Below, one piece after another: positions 7,678-15,443 of a stretch of DNA of 64,000 nt; within the stretch, counting starts at the first letter, position 1; each line of letters starts with the position of its first letter. The translations under genes were made by a program, and so were the position numbers. Source of the DNA: Rhodovulum sp. (GTDB lineage Bacteria > Pseudomonadota > Alphaproteobacteria > Rhodobacterales > Rhodobacteraceae); contig JACKKC010000004.1 of assembly GCA_020637615.1 (NCBI GenBank), positions 68,909 through 132,908 of the forward strand. Reading direction: 5' to 3'. The notes beneath the pieces are model-generated. The model ran no database searches, was not told the origin of the DNA, and saw nothing but the letters and a program-made list of their open reading frames with translations.

Positions 7678-9195
7678 CTATCGGCCCTTGAACAGGCTGC
7701 CGAGGATGCCGCGCACGAGCTTCTGGCCCTCGCGGCTGTTGAGCTGCTTGAGCGCGCTGCGGGCAAGCTCGCTGCCGAGCGATGGCTGCGGCGCGCGCGC
7801 CCGCCCGGGGTCGTAGCGCCGGCCCTGCCCCGCCTCCTTCGCGGCCTTGGACTGCGCCAGCATCTCTTCGGCCAGCGCCGCCTCCGCGGCGGCGGCTTCG
7901 GCGCGGGCCGCGAGGATCTCTTGCGCGGATTCGGGATCGATGGCGGTGTCGTAGCGGCCCGCCAGCGGCGAGGCCGCCATGGTCTCGGCGCGCTCCTCCG
8001 CGCTGACCGGTCCCATGCGCGACATGGGCGGCCGGATCAGCGTGCGGCTGACCATGGCCGGCACGCCCTTGTCCTCCAGGAGCGAGACCACGGCCTCGCC
8101 GGTGCCGACCTCGCGGATCGCCGTCTCGGTGTCGAAGGCGGGATTGGGGCGGAAGGTCTCGGCGGCGGCCTTCAGCGCCTTGGCGTCGCGCGGGGTGAAG
8201 GCGCGCAGCGCGTGCTGGATGCGGTTGCCGAGCTGGGCGAGCACGTCGCCGGGCACGTCGTCGGGGTTCTGGGTCACGAAATAGACGCCGACGCCCTTGG
8301 AGCGGATCAGCCGGACCACCTGCACCACCTTGTCCACCAGCGCCTTGGGCGCGTCGTCGAAGAGCAGATGCGCCTCGTCGAAGAAGAAGACGAGCCTGGG
8401 CTTCTCCGGATTGCCGACCTCGGGCAGCTGCTCGAAGAGCTCCGAGAGCAGCCAGAGCAGGAACATCGCATAGAGCCGCGGCGCCTGCATGAGGTTCTCG
8501 GACATGAGCACGCCGATCCGGCCCATGCCGCCGTCGGTGGCCATCAGGTCGGCGAGCTCGAGATGCGGCTCGCCGAGGAAGCCCGCGGCGCCCTGGTTCT
8601 CCAGCACAAGAAGCTGGCGCTGGATCGCCCCGAGCGAGGCGGAGGCGATGTTGCCGTAGGTGCGGCCGATCTCCTGGGCATTGTCGCCGAGCCAGACCAG
8701 CATCGCCTGCAGGTCCTTGAGGTCGAGCAGGGTGAGCCCCTGCTCGTCGGCGACGCGGAAGGCGATGTTGAGCACGCCCTCCTGCGCCTCGGAGAGATCC
8801 ATCATGCGCGCGAGCATCAGCGGGCCCATCTCGCTCACGGTGGTGCGCACCGGATGGCCGGTCCTGCCGAAGAGATCCCAGAAGACCACGGGATAGGCGC
8901 GATAGGCGAAATCGCCCATGCCGATCCTTGCGGCGCGGGAGCGCAGCGCCTCGTCCGCCTTGCCCGCCGGGTCGCCCGGGCGCGAGAGGCCCGAAACGTC
9001 GCCCTTGACGTCCTGGACGAAGACCGGGACGCCGGCGGCGGAGAAGCCTTCGGCGAGGATCTGCAGGGTGACGGTCTTGCCGGTGCCGGTGGCGCCGGTG
9101 ATCAGCCCGTGCCTGTTGCCGAAGCGCAGCAGCAGCTCCCTCTGCTCGGCATAGTTCTCGCCGCCGCCGCCCACGAGGATCGCGTCGTCAACCAT
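7678..9195 (-). CDS. HerA-like helicase/ATPase (DUF853)
   Basis: A 505-residue P-loop ATPase of the HerA-FtsK superfamily, YjgR/DUF853 group. Walker A is 'GATGTGKTVTLQ' near residue 35, Walker B is 'LVFFFDEAHLLF', and the arginine-finger and sensor region follow around 'IQHALRAFTPRDAKAL'. The C-terminus is a low-complexity Ala/Glu-rich helix ending in 'LVRGILGSLF', typical of the group. The biological role is not settled; HerA relatives pump or unwind DNA with partner nucleases, but no nuclease gene is adjacent here. It is transcribed alone; its promoter must lie in the gap from 9196, which also carries plus-strand terminators. Confidence 0.88.
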   Translation of the reverse strand: MVDDAILVGGGGENYAEQRELLLRFGNRHGLITGATGTGKTVTLQILAEGFSAAGVPVFVQDVKGDVSGLSRPGDPAGKADEALRSRAARIGMGDFAYRAYPVVFWDLFGRTGHPVRTTVSEMGPLMLARMMDLSEAQEGVLNIAFRVADEQGLTLLDLKDLQAMLVWLGDNAQEIGRTYGNIASASLGAIQRQLLVLENQGAAGFLGEPHLELADLMATDGGMGRIGVLMSENLMQAPRLYAMFLLWLLSELFEQLPEVGNPEKPRLVFFFDEAHLLFDDAPKALVDKVVQVVRLIRSKGVGVYFVTQNPDDVPGDVLAQLGNRIQHALRAFTPRDAKALKAAAETFRPNPAFDTETAIREVGTGEAVVSLLEDKGVPAMVSRTLIRPPMSRMGPVSAEERAETMAASPLAGRYDTAIDPESAQEILAARAEAAAAEAALAEEMLAQSKAAKEAGQGRRYDPGRARAPQPSLGSELARSALKQLNSREGQKLVRGILGSLFKGR

Positions 9196-9263
9196 GATCT
9201 CACTTCCCGAAGTCCCGCGCCGAATTCGAACCGGATATTAACCGGTGCACCCTAGAGTGCAAT

Positions 9264-9347
9264 CATGCCCCGGGACCTCCGGGTATCGGGGCGCGCGACT
9301 TCCTCCCTGTTGAACTGGCCGCAGAGTTCGCTCTGCGGTCTTTCTTT
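9264..9347 (+). ncRNA. candidate small RNA 1 (ends in intrinsic terminator)
   Basis: In the 410-base gap between the divergent HerA-like and IalB genes. A perfect 8-bp stem CCGCAGAG with TTCG loop (9319-9338) is followed by TCTTTCTTT, a strong rho-independent terminator on the plus strand, yet no plus-strand gene lies upstream. Before it are a hairpin CCCGG-GACCT-CCGGG near 9268 and a single-stranded C/U-rich stretch TTCCTCCCTG at about 9300, which resembles the anti-Shine-Dalgarno CCUCC motifs of alphaproteobacterial stress small RNAs. The 5' end is a guess from a TAGAGT box at 9253-9258 with no convincing -35. Confidence 0.5.
9319..9347 (+). terminator. intrinsic terminator
   Basis: CCGCAGAG-TTCG-CTCTGCGG followed by TCTTTCTTT. 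The stem is perfect and the U-tract is on the plus strand. It cannot serve the HerA-like gene, which is on the minus strand and starts at 9195, so it implies a separate short plus-strand transcript. Confidence 0.85.
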
Positions 9348-9391
9348 GTTCCGGCAATCACCTAGAATTGCGCGTTACTTGCACGCCACGC

Positions 9392-9420
9392 TTGACCCGT
9401 TTTCTCATCTATTCTAGGGT
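9392..9420 (+). promoter_or_regulatory. sigma70-type promoter for candidate small RNA 2
   Basis: TTGACC (9392-9397), a 17-base spacer and TAGGGT (9415-9420). The same -10 variant TAGGGT occurs behind TTGACT upstream of ihfA (38228-38257), which supports its use by the housekeeping sigma factor here. Transcription would begin near 9427, about 70 bases before the second terminator. Confidence 0.5.
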
Positions 9421-9426
9421 CCGCGC

Positions 9427-9496
9427 ACAAAGTTCGGCCAGTCCGACAGGGAAAGCGCAATCGCGCAGAAAGGGTGCCTTCGGGCACCCTTTCGCG
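9427..9496 (+). ncRNA. candidate small RNA 2 or attenuated ialB leader
   Basis: A ~70-base transcript is predicted from the promoter at 9392-9420 to an 11-bp perfect hairpin GAAAGGGTGCC-TTCG-GGCACCCTTTC (9468-9493). An inner GCGC-AATC-GCGC hairpin precedes it. The terminator lacks a long U tract, so read-through into ialB (start 9606) is possible, in which case the element would be a leader attenuator. A TTGACA at 9543 could give ialB its own promoter. I see no homology to a named RNA family. Confidence 0.45.
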
Positions 9497-9605
9497 TCAC
9501 CACTCGGCCACGGCAAAGTGTTGCGGACCGCATCGCCGCCCGGTTGACAGCACGCGTCGGGAGTGAGACTTCCCAAAGGGAAACCAAAGAGGAAACGGGC
9601 ACCGA

Positions 9606-10307
9606 ATGCAACTCACCGGAAACAGGTTTGCCGTTGCTGCGGCCATCGCGATCATCAGCGGAAGCATGGCGCTGGCCCAGGAAGCGGCCACGACCGAGCC
9701 CGCGGGAGAGGCGCCGGCGTCCGAAACCGCTCCGGCCGGCCAGCCGGCAGCCGAGGCACCGGCCGGGGAGGCCCAGGGTGGCGAAGCCCCTGCGGCGGCG
9801 GCCGAGGCGGCGCCGGGCGCCGGCAATCCCGCGGCGCAGGAGGTCCTCGAGATCGTGCGCGACACCTTCGGCGACTGGCAGGTGCGCTGCGCGCCGGACG
9901 GCAACGATTGCTTCATGTACCAGCTGGCCATGGACCCGCAGCAGAATCCGGTCGCGGAGATCAGCCTGCTCAAGCTTCCCGCGGGCGGCGAGGCCGCGGC
10001 GGGCGCCACGGTCGTCACGCCGCTCGGCACGCTTCTCCCCCCCGGCCTCGACCTCCAGATCGATTCCGGGGAGGTGCGGAAATATCCCTTCGCCTGGTGC
10101 AGCCAGGTCGGATGCTTCGCGCGGTTCGGGCTGAGCACCGCCTCGGTGGATGCGATGAAGCGCGGGAATTCGGGCAAGATGACGCTGGTCTCGGTGGGCG
10201 CGCCGCAATCGCCGCTGACGCTGGCGGTCTCGCTCAACGGCTTCACCAAGGCCTATGACTCGCTCGAGGTTCCCGCGGCGCCGGCAGCGGCTCCCGCGGC
10301 GAACTGA
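9606..10307 (+). CDS. invasion-associated locus B (IalB) family protein
   Basis: A 233-residue exported protein. The N-terminus (MQLTGNRFAVAAAIAIISGSMALAQ) is a cleavable signal peptide. It is followed by a ~55-residue Ala/Pro/Glu/Gly-rich linker, then the IalB fold with 'FGDWQVRCAPDGNDCFMYQ' and 'YPFAWCSQVGCFARFG', whose cysteines probably form disulfides. IalB-like proteins are widespread in alphaproteobacteria, including non-pathogens, and probably act as periplasmic or surface proteins of unclear function; the 'invasion' name comes from Bartonella. The gene is convergent with the ketoacyl synthase gene and ends seven bases from it. Confidence 0.85.
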   Translation: MQLTGNRFAVAAAIAIISGSMALAQEAATTEPAGEAPASETAPAGQPAAEAPAGEAQGGEAPAAAAEAAPGAGNPAAQEVLEIVRDTFGDWQVRCAPDGNDCFMYQLAMDPQQNPVAEISLLKLPAGGEAAAGATVVTPLGTLLPPGLDLQIDSGEVRKYPFAWCSQVGCFARFGLSTASVDAMKRGNSGKMTLVSVGAPQSPLTLAVSLNGFTKAYDSLEVPAAPAAAPAAN

Positions 10308-10314
10308 AGCCGCT

Positions 10315-11526
10315 TCAACCGAAGGCGGTCAGGACGAGGACAGCGTTCAGGCCGCCGAAGGCGAAGGCATTGCTCATCGCCGCGCGCACCGGTCGCTCGC
10401 GGGCGGTGTTCGGCACCACGTCGAGGTCGCAGTCCGGGTCGGGCTCCTCGTAATTGATCGTGGGCGCGATCACGCCGTCGCGCAGCGCCATCAGGCAGGC
10501 GATGAGCTCGATCGCGCCGGTGCCGCCGATCACATGGCCGTGCATCGACTTGGTCGAGGAGATCATCAGCGCATCCGCCGCAGGCCCGAAGGTCTCGCGC
10601 ACCGCGGCGCATTCAGTACGGTCGTTCGCGCTGGTGCCGGTGCCATGGGCGTTGATGTAGCCGATCGCCTCGGGCGCGAGGCCGGCATCGCGCAGCGCGC
10701 CGCGCATGGCCCGGACCGCGCCGAGCTTGTTGGGCGTGACGATGTCGGAGGCATCGGAGGTCATGGCGAAGCCGGTAACCTCGGCGAGGATCTCGGCGCC
10801 GCGGGCGCGCGCATGCTCGAGTTCCTCGAAGACGAAGACCGCCGCGCCCTCGCCCTGGACCATGCCGTTGCGGGTCTTCGAGAACGGCCGGCAGCCGTCG
10901 CGCGACATGACCCGCAGGCCCTCCCAGGCCTTGATTCCGCCGAAGCAGAGCATGCTCTCGCTGCCGCCCGTGAGCACGACCCGCGCCTGGCCCGAGCGGA
11001 TCAGGTTGAAGGCCTGCCCCATGGCGTGATTGGACGAGGCGCAGGCGGTGGCGACGGTGTAGCTCGGGCCCTGGAGGTTGTGCACCATCGAGACATGGCT
11101 CGCGGCGGCGTTGTTCATCAGCCGGGGCACCACGAAGGGATGCACCCGGTTCTTGCCCTCCTGGTAGACCAGCCGGTAGTTCTCGTCCTGGGTCTGCAGC
11201 CCGCCGCCGGAAGTGCCGAGCACGACGCCGGCGCGCTCGGAAAGCTCCTCGCCGATCTCGAGCCCCGACATGGCGACCGCCTCGGCGGCGGCGAGCAGCG
11301 CGAACTGGGTGAACTTGTCGTAGAGCGTCAGCTCCTGCCGCGAGAAATGCGCCTCGGGCAGATAGTCGCGGATCTGGCCGCCGATGGCGATCGAGAGCCG
11401 TTCCACGTCCTGGAAGTCCAGCGCGCCGATGCCCGAGCGCCCCTCGCGCATGGCCTGCATGGTCTCGCCCGCCGAGCGCCCGAGCGCATTGATGGCGCCC
11501 TGGCCGGTGATGACCACGCGATGCAT
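10315..11526 (-). CDS. beta-ketoacyl-ACP synthase (FabF-like)
   Basis: A 403-residue condensing enzyme that extends acyl chains on an acyl carrier protein. The catalytic triad is intact: Cys162 in 'ATACASSNHA', His294 in 'NAHGTGTSANDRTE' and His331 in 'KSMHGHVIGG', with Lys326. Its sequence differs enough from housekeeping FabF (for example the KSMHGH loop) and its neighbours are special: the dedicated acyl carrier protein gene ends seven bases upstream, and lpxD precedes that. This suggests a synthase that makes a particular acyl group, plausibly for lipid A, rather than bulk fatty acid synthesis. That role is inference from context. Confidence 0.9.
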   Translation of the reverse strand: MHRVVITGQGAINALGRSAGETMQAMREGRSGIGALDFQDVERLSIAIGGQIRDYLPEAHFSRQELTLYDKFTQFALLAAAEAVAMSGLEIGEELSERAGVVLGTSGGGLQTQDENYRLVYQEGKNRVHPFVVPRLMNNAAASHVSMVHNLQGPSYTVATACASSNHAMGQAFNLIRSGQARVVLTGGSESMLCFGGIKAWEGLRVMSRDGCRPFSKTRNGMVQGEGAAVFVFEELEHARARGAEILAEVTGFAMTSDASDIVTPNKLGAVRAMRGALRDAGLAPEAIGYINAHGTGTSANDRTECAAVRETFGPAADALMISSTKSMHGHVIGGTGAIELIACLMALRDGVIAPTINYEEPDPDCDLDVVPNTARERPVRAAMSNAFAFGGLNAVLVLTAFG

Positions 11527-11533
11527 GTCTCGG

Positions 11534-11809
11534 CTACTTCTGCGCCGCGATCAGGTTTTCAACCGCCCGCACCATGCTCGCCACGGTGCTGATGTCGAAT
11601 TCGGATTCCGCGGGCTCGTTCGCGTTGAACGGCACCTGGACCTCGAAGGCTTCCTCGATGGCGAAGATCGCCTCGACGAGGCCGAGCGAATCGATGCCCA
11701 GATCCTCGAGCGTCGCGTCCATGCGGATGTCGCCGGGCTCCAGCACGGCCTGCTCCGCGAGGATCGCGACCATCCTGTCCCTCACATTGTCCTGGACTGT
11801 GTCGGACAT
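11534..11809 (-). CDS. acyl carrier protein, specialised type
   Basis: A 91-residue carrier protein, longer than housekeeping AcpP (~77). The phosphopantetheine attachment site is Ser41 in 'LEDLGIDSLGLVEAIFAIEEAFEVQVPF', and the surrounding helix II is acidic as expected. The extended C-terminal part 'FDISTVASMVRAVENLIAAQK' and the size recall AcpXL, the carrier for very-long-chain lipid A acyl groups in rhizobia, though similarity there is only modest. It lies between lpxD and a ketoacyl synthase on the same strand with short gaps, so it likely feeds that synthase or LpxD. Confidence 0.88.
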   Translation of the reverse strand: MSDTVQDNVRDRMVAILAEQAVLEPGDIRMDATLEDLGIDSLGLVEAIFAIEEAFEVQVPFNANEPAESEFDISTVASMVRAVENLIAAQK

Positions 11810-11841
11810 GTGCCCTCCATCGGTCGTCGTGGTGCGCAGGT

Positions 11842-12927
11842 CTAATCGCTCGCGTCGGGATTGGAAACCGGTTTTTGCGCGGCTTCGAGGCGCGCCATGA
11901 GCCGCGGCAGCCGGCGCAGCGCCTTGTACATCTCCACATTGAGATCCATGCGCACCGCCGGCGTGCCCATCATGATCCGGTTGTCCGGAATGTTGCTCGC
12001 CACCCCGGAATTCCCGGCAACCACCACGTTCGATCCGATCTTGACATGATCGGCGATGCCCACCTTGCCGGCGAGGACCACGCGGTCGCCGACATCGACC
12101 GAGCCGGCGATCCCGACATGGCCGCAGATCAGGCAGGTGCGGCCGATGCGGACGTTGTGGCCGATCTGGACCTGGTTGTCGATCTTGGTGCCGTCCCCGA
12201 CCCGGGTGTCGGCCACGGTGCCGCGGTCGATGCAGCTGTTGGCCCCGACCTCCACGTCGTCGCCGAGCCGCACGCTGCCGAGCGAATTGATCCGCACGTA
12301 TTCGTCCTGCCTCGCCGCGGTGACGGCGCCGGTCGTGCGCGCCTCCTCCACATGGCCCGGGGTCGGCGTGACGAAGGAGAAGCCGTCGCCGCCGATCACC
12401 GCGTTGGGCTGGGCGATGAAGCGGGCGCCGATGCGGACCCGGGCACCGATGCGGACGCCGGCATGAAGGAGGGCGTCGGGACCGATCTCGGCATCGGCAC
12501 CGACCGTGACATGCGGGAAGATGCGCACCCCGGCGCCGATCCGGGCGCGGGCGCCGATGACGACGAAGGGGCCGATGGAACAGCCGGGGCCGATCTCCGC
12601 CGCCGGATCGATGATCGCGCTGGCGTGGATGCCGGGCGCGAGGTCGAGGGGATGGTCGAAGACGCGGGTCACGCCGGCGAGCACGTAGCGCGGGCGCGGC
12701 GCGAAGATCGCCGCCTTGAGCCCCAGGGCCTGCCAGTCCGCCCCCTGCCAGAGGATCGCCGCTCCGGCGCGGCCCTCCGCGAGGCCGGCGGCGAATTCGG
12801 GCTGCATGGCGAGCGCGACCTGGTCGGGCCCCGCAACCGAGGGTTCCGCAACGCCCGCGATGCGGAGCGTGGTCTCGCCGACCGCCTCGGCGTCGAGCGC
12901 CCGGGCGAGATCCGCGACGGTGATCAT
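11842..12927 (-). CDS. lpxD: UDP-3-O-acylglucosamine N-acyltransferase LpxD
   Basis: Adds the N-linked hydroxyacyl chain from ACP to UDP-3-O-acyl-glucosamine in lipid A synthesis. The 361-residue protein has the N-terminal LpxD domain (about 1-90), then many left-handed beta-helix hexapeptide repeats (IGPGCSIGPFVVIGARARIGAG and onward) and the catalytic histidine in 'NQVQIGHNVRIG'. GGGGGAG precedes the ATG at 12927; the upstream in-frame ATG at 12948 is less likely. The usual companions lpxA, fabZ and lpxB are absent; instead it sits with its own acyl carrier protein and ketoacyl synthase, 21 bases after the L,D-transpeptidase gene. Confidence 0.95.
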   Translation of the reverse strand: MITVADLARALDAEAVGETTLRIAGVAEPSVAGPDQVALAMQPEFAAGLAEGRAGAAILWQGADWQALGLKAAIFAPRPRYVLAGVTRVFDHPLDLAPGIHASAIIDPAAEIGPGCSIGPFVVIGARARIGAGVRIFPHVTVGADAEIGPDALLHAGVRIGARVRIGARFIAQPNAVIGGDGFSFVTPTPGHVEEARTTGAVTAARQDEYVRINSLGSVRLGDDVEVGANSCIDRGTVADTRVGDGTKIDNQVQIGHNVRIGRTCLICGHVGIAGSVDVGDRVVLAGKVGIADHVKIGSNVVVAGNSGVASNIPDNRIMMGTPAVRMDLNVEMYKALRRLPRLMARLEAAQKPVSNPDASD

Positions 12928-12948
12928 GCTGCTCCCCCCACCGGGCAA

Positions 12949-14631
12949 TCAGCCCTGGGCGGCGGGCAGCGCGACCCCGGCAGCCTGCAGCGCCCGGAAG
13001 ACCTCGGCGTCGCGGCCGTAGATGTCGGAGCGGTAGCGCACGGTGCCGGCGTCGTCGACGAAGACCGTGCGGTATTCGATATGCACCGGGATCGGGCGGT
13101 CGAGATCCACCCGCCGCTCCTTGCCCGACGCCAGCAGGCCGTCGAAAGTGGCCGCGGGATCAGCCGTGCCCTGCGCCCCGAGGAGCACCTGGGCGAGTTC
13201 GACCGGCTTCTCCAGCCGGATGCAGCCGTTCGAGAAGGCCCGCGCGTCGCGGGCGAAGAGCTCGCGATGCGGCGTGTCGTGCATGTAGATCGAGTGGTTG
13301 TTGGGGAAGATGAACTTGACCTTGCCGAGCGCATTGTCCGTGTCGGGACGCTGCTTGATGCGGAAAGGGAAGTTCTCGGGGGTGTATTGGGTGAAATCCA
13401 CCAGCGCCGGATTGATCTCGGTGCCGCCGCGGGTAAGCAGGCGGATGTTCTGCCGCTGGAGCACGCTCGGGTCGCGCTGGAGCTTGGGCAGGAAGCTGCG
13501 GACGGCGATCGAATCCGGGATGTGCCAGGTCGGGTTGACGACCATGTAGGTCATCACGTCGGAGAATTCCGCGGTGCGGGTCTTCAGCTCGCCGACGACC
13601 ACGCGGCTCTGCCAGAGGACCGTGCCCTGGTCGCGCAAGGTCACGGAGAAATCGGGGATATTGACCCGGAAGTAGCGCGGGCCGGGATCGCCGTCCTGCC
13701 AGCGCAGCCGTTCGAGATTGACCAGCACCTGCGAGAGGCGCTTCTCCGGCCCGGCATTGATCGCGGAGATCGTGCGCGCGCCGGCCGCGCCGTCGTCGAT
13801 CAGCCCGTTGTCGCGCTGGAAGGCCTCCACGGCCGCCTGGAGCCCGGAATTGAAGGCGGCGTCGCCGCCGGCTCCGGCCGGGGCAGCGTATCCCATCCTT
13901 CCCAGCCGGGCGCGCAGATCGGCGATGCGCGGGCCGCTTTCGCCGGCATGGAGCGTCGGCCCCTCGGGAACGCCCGCCCCCCAGGCATCGCTGGCGATCA
14001 GCCCCTCCAGGCGGGTCTTCTCGGCGATCAGCGTGCGGTATTCGCTGCCGGAGGGCTCCAGCCCCTGCAGGACCTGCGGCACCGGCTCCGTTTCGAGCAA
14101 TGCCAGAAGTGCCGCGGGCGAGGGGCGCTTCGGCCGGAGGTCGATCTCCGGGTCGATGTCGCTCGGCCGCACCACGCCACCCGAGAGATCGCCCGCGAAG
14201 GCGAGATAAGCGAGCGTGGCCGCGACCTCGGCGCCGGCCCGGTCTTCCGGCTGGCCGGAGGCGAGGGTCGCCTCGACGCCCGGCAGGTCGTAGCCCCGCG
14301 CGGGCAGGCCCTGGGCGGGGCTGTCGGCGATCGCGGCGACGAGCGCCTCGGCCCGGCCCGAGCCCGGCTCGGTCCAGAAGGGCGCATAGCCGCGGGCGGC
14401 GAAGAAGCCGTCGATGGCGTCCCGGGTCGGCGCGGCGAGCGCCGCAGTCTCGGCCGCGAGGTCGCGCCGGAAGGTCTCGGCACCGGGCGCGAGCGCGGCT
14501 GCGGCCGGCAGGGGGGCCGCCGTCGTCGGCGCCGGGACGGATCCCTGCTCGGCCGATACCGGCGCCGCGGCCAGGGCCGCGCCGAGGACCAGAATCGACG
14601 ACGCCGCGCGAAGATGTCCGCTGAGATCCAT
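12949..14631 (-). CDS. L,D-transpeptidase, YcbB/LdtD type
   Basis: Forms 3-3 cross-links in peptidoglycan. The 560-residue protein begins with a signal peptide (SSILVLGAALAAAPVSAE), followed by the LdtD scaffold domain, a peptidoglycan-binding domain 1 ('ESGPRIADLRARLGRMGY', 'AVEAFQRDNGLIDDG') and the YkuD catalytic domain with the signature 'HDTPHRELFARDARAFSNGCIRL', Cys470 being the nucleophile. This order is that of E. coli YcbB. It is divergent from a MepK-like endopeptidase gene at 14870, the same functional pair found side by side in E. coli (ycbB-ycbK). Confidence 0.93.
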   Translation of the reverse strand: MDLSGHLRAASSILVLGAALAAAPVSAEQGSVPAPTTAAPLPAAAALAPGAETFRRDLAAETAALAAPTRDAIDGFFAARGYAPFWTEPGSGRAEALVAAIADSPAQGLPARGYDLPGVEATLASGQPEDRAGAEVAATLAYLAFAGDLSGGVVRPSDIDPEIDLRPKRPSPAALLALLETEPVPQVLQGLEPSGSEYRTLIAEKTRLEGLIASDAWGAGVPEGPTLHAGESGPRIADLRARLGRMGYAAPAGAGGDAAFNSGLQAAVEAFQRDNGLIDDGAAGARTISAINAGPEKRLSQVLVNLERLRWQDGDPGPRYFRVNIPDFSVTLRDQGTVLWQSRVVVGELKTRTAEFSDVMTYMVVNPTWHIPDSIAVRSFLPKLQRDPSVLQRQNIRLLTRGGTEINPALVDFTQYTPENFPFRIKQRPDTDNALGKVKFIFPNNHSIYMHDTPHRELFARDARAFSNGCIRLEKPVELAQVLLGAQGTADPAATFDGLLASGKERRVDLDRPIPVHIEYRTVFVDDAGTVRYRSDIYGRDAEVFRALQAAGVALPAAQG

Positions 14632-14869
14632 GCCTGCCTCTTTTTCGTATCGCTCGTTACCGGAAACTTACCGCGCACGCCCCATGAAAACAAGCTTCGA
14701 CGCCGGTTTCGGCGCCTCGCGCTAACGCCGCATTAACCGATTCGGCGAATGGTCGCCGCCGAGGGGCGCGGCTCGATAGGGACTTGGAATATGCGGCCGG
14801 ATGTGGCATCACAATGACAGGAGCGCAGCAAAAAGTCGCTCATCGAGCAGAAACTGAGGCAGTGAAATC

Positions 14870-15427
14870 ATGGAAAACGATAATACGCGCCCGTCTCGGC
14901 GGGCGGTACTCGGGATGTTTGCGACCCTGGGAGCAGTCGCCGCGGCACCGGTCTATGCCAAGGCACCCGGTTTTCTGAAGCGGTCGGGAGACATTCGGCG
15001 GGTCCGGATGTATTCCCAGCGCACGGGCGAATCCATCGACACGATCTACTATGTCGACGGGAAGTACATTCCCGAGGTCCTGAACGAGGTCACGTATTTC
15101 ATGCGCGACTGGCGCGAGAACAAGACCATGAAATACGATCCGCGCAACCTCGACATCCTCGCGGCAACGCTGCAGCTGATGGACACGACCGAGCCCTATC
15201 TGCTGATCTCTGGCTTCCGGACCGCCAAGACCAACCGCATGCTCAAGGGCGCGGCCAGCAATTCCTTCCACATGCGCGCCATGGCCGCCGACGTGCGCCT
15301 CAAGAGCCGCAGCGTGGGTCATATCTCCAAGGCGGCCTTCGCCTGCGGCGGCGGCGGCGTCGGAATCTACAACGGCTCGAACTTCGTGCACATGGACTGC
15401 GGTCCGGTGCGGAGCTGGCGCGGCTGA
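14870..15427 (+). CDS. DUF882 / MepK-like murein endopeptidase
   Basis: A 185-residue exported protein of the YcbK (DUF882, peptidase M15-like) family. The N-terminus carries a twin-arginine signal (PSRRAVLGMFATLGAVAAAPVYA), so it is probably folded and metal-loaded before export. Zinc ligands are in 'SNSFHMRAMAADVRL' and the C-terminal 'NFVHMDCG'. E. coli MepK cleaves 3-3 cross-links, and its neighbour there is LdtD; here the LdtD-like gene is directly divergent, with 238 bases between the two starts that must hold both promoters. I see no strong promoter match in that gap. Confidence 0.88.
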   Translation: MENDNTRPSRRAVLGMFATLGAVAAAPVYAKAPGFLKRSGDIRRVRMYSQRTGESIDTIYYVDGKYIPEVLNEVTYFMRDWRENKTMKYDPRNLDILAATLQLMDTTEPYLLISGFRTAKTNRMLKGAASNSFHMRAMAADVRLKSRSVGHISKAAFACGGGGVGIYNGSNFVHMDCGPVRSWRG

Positions 15428-15443
15428 CGAGGCCTCCGCCCGG

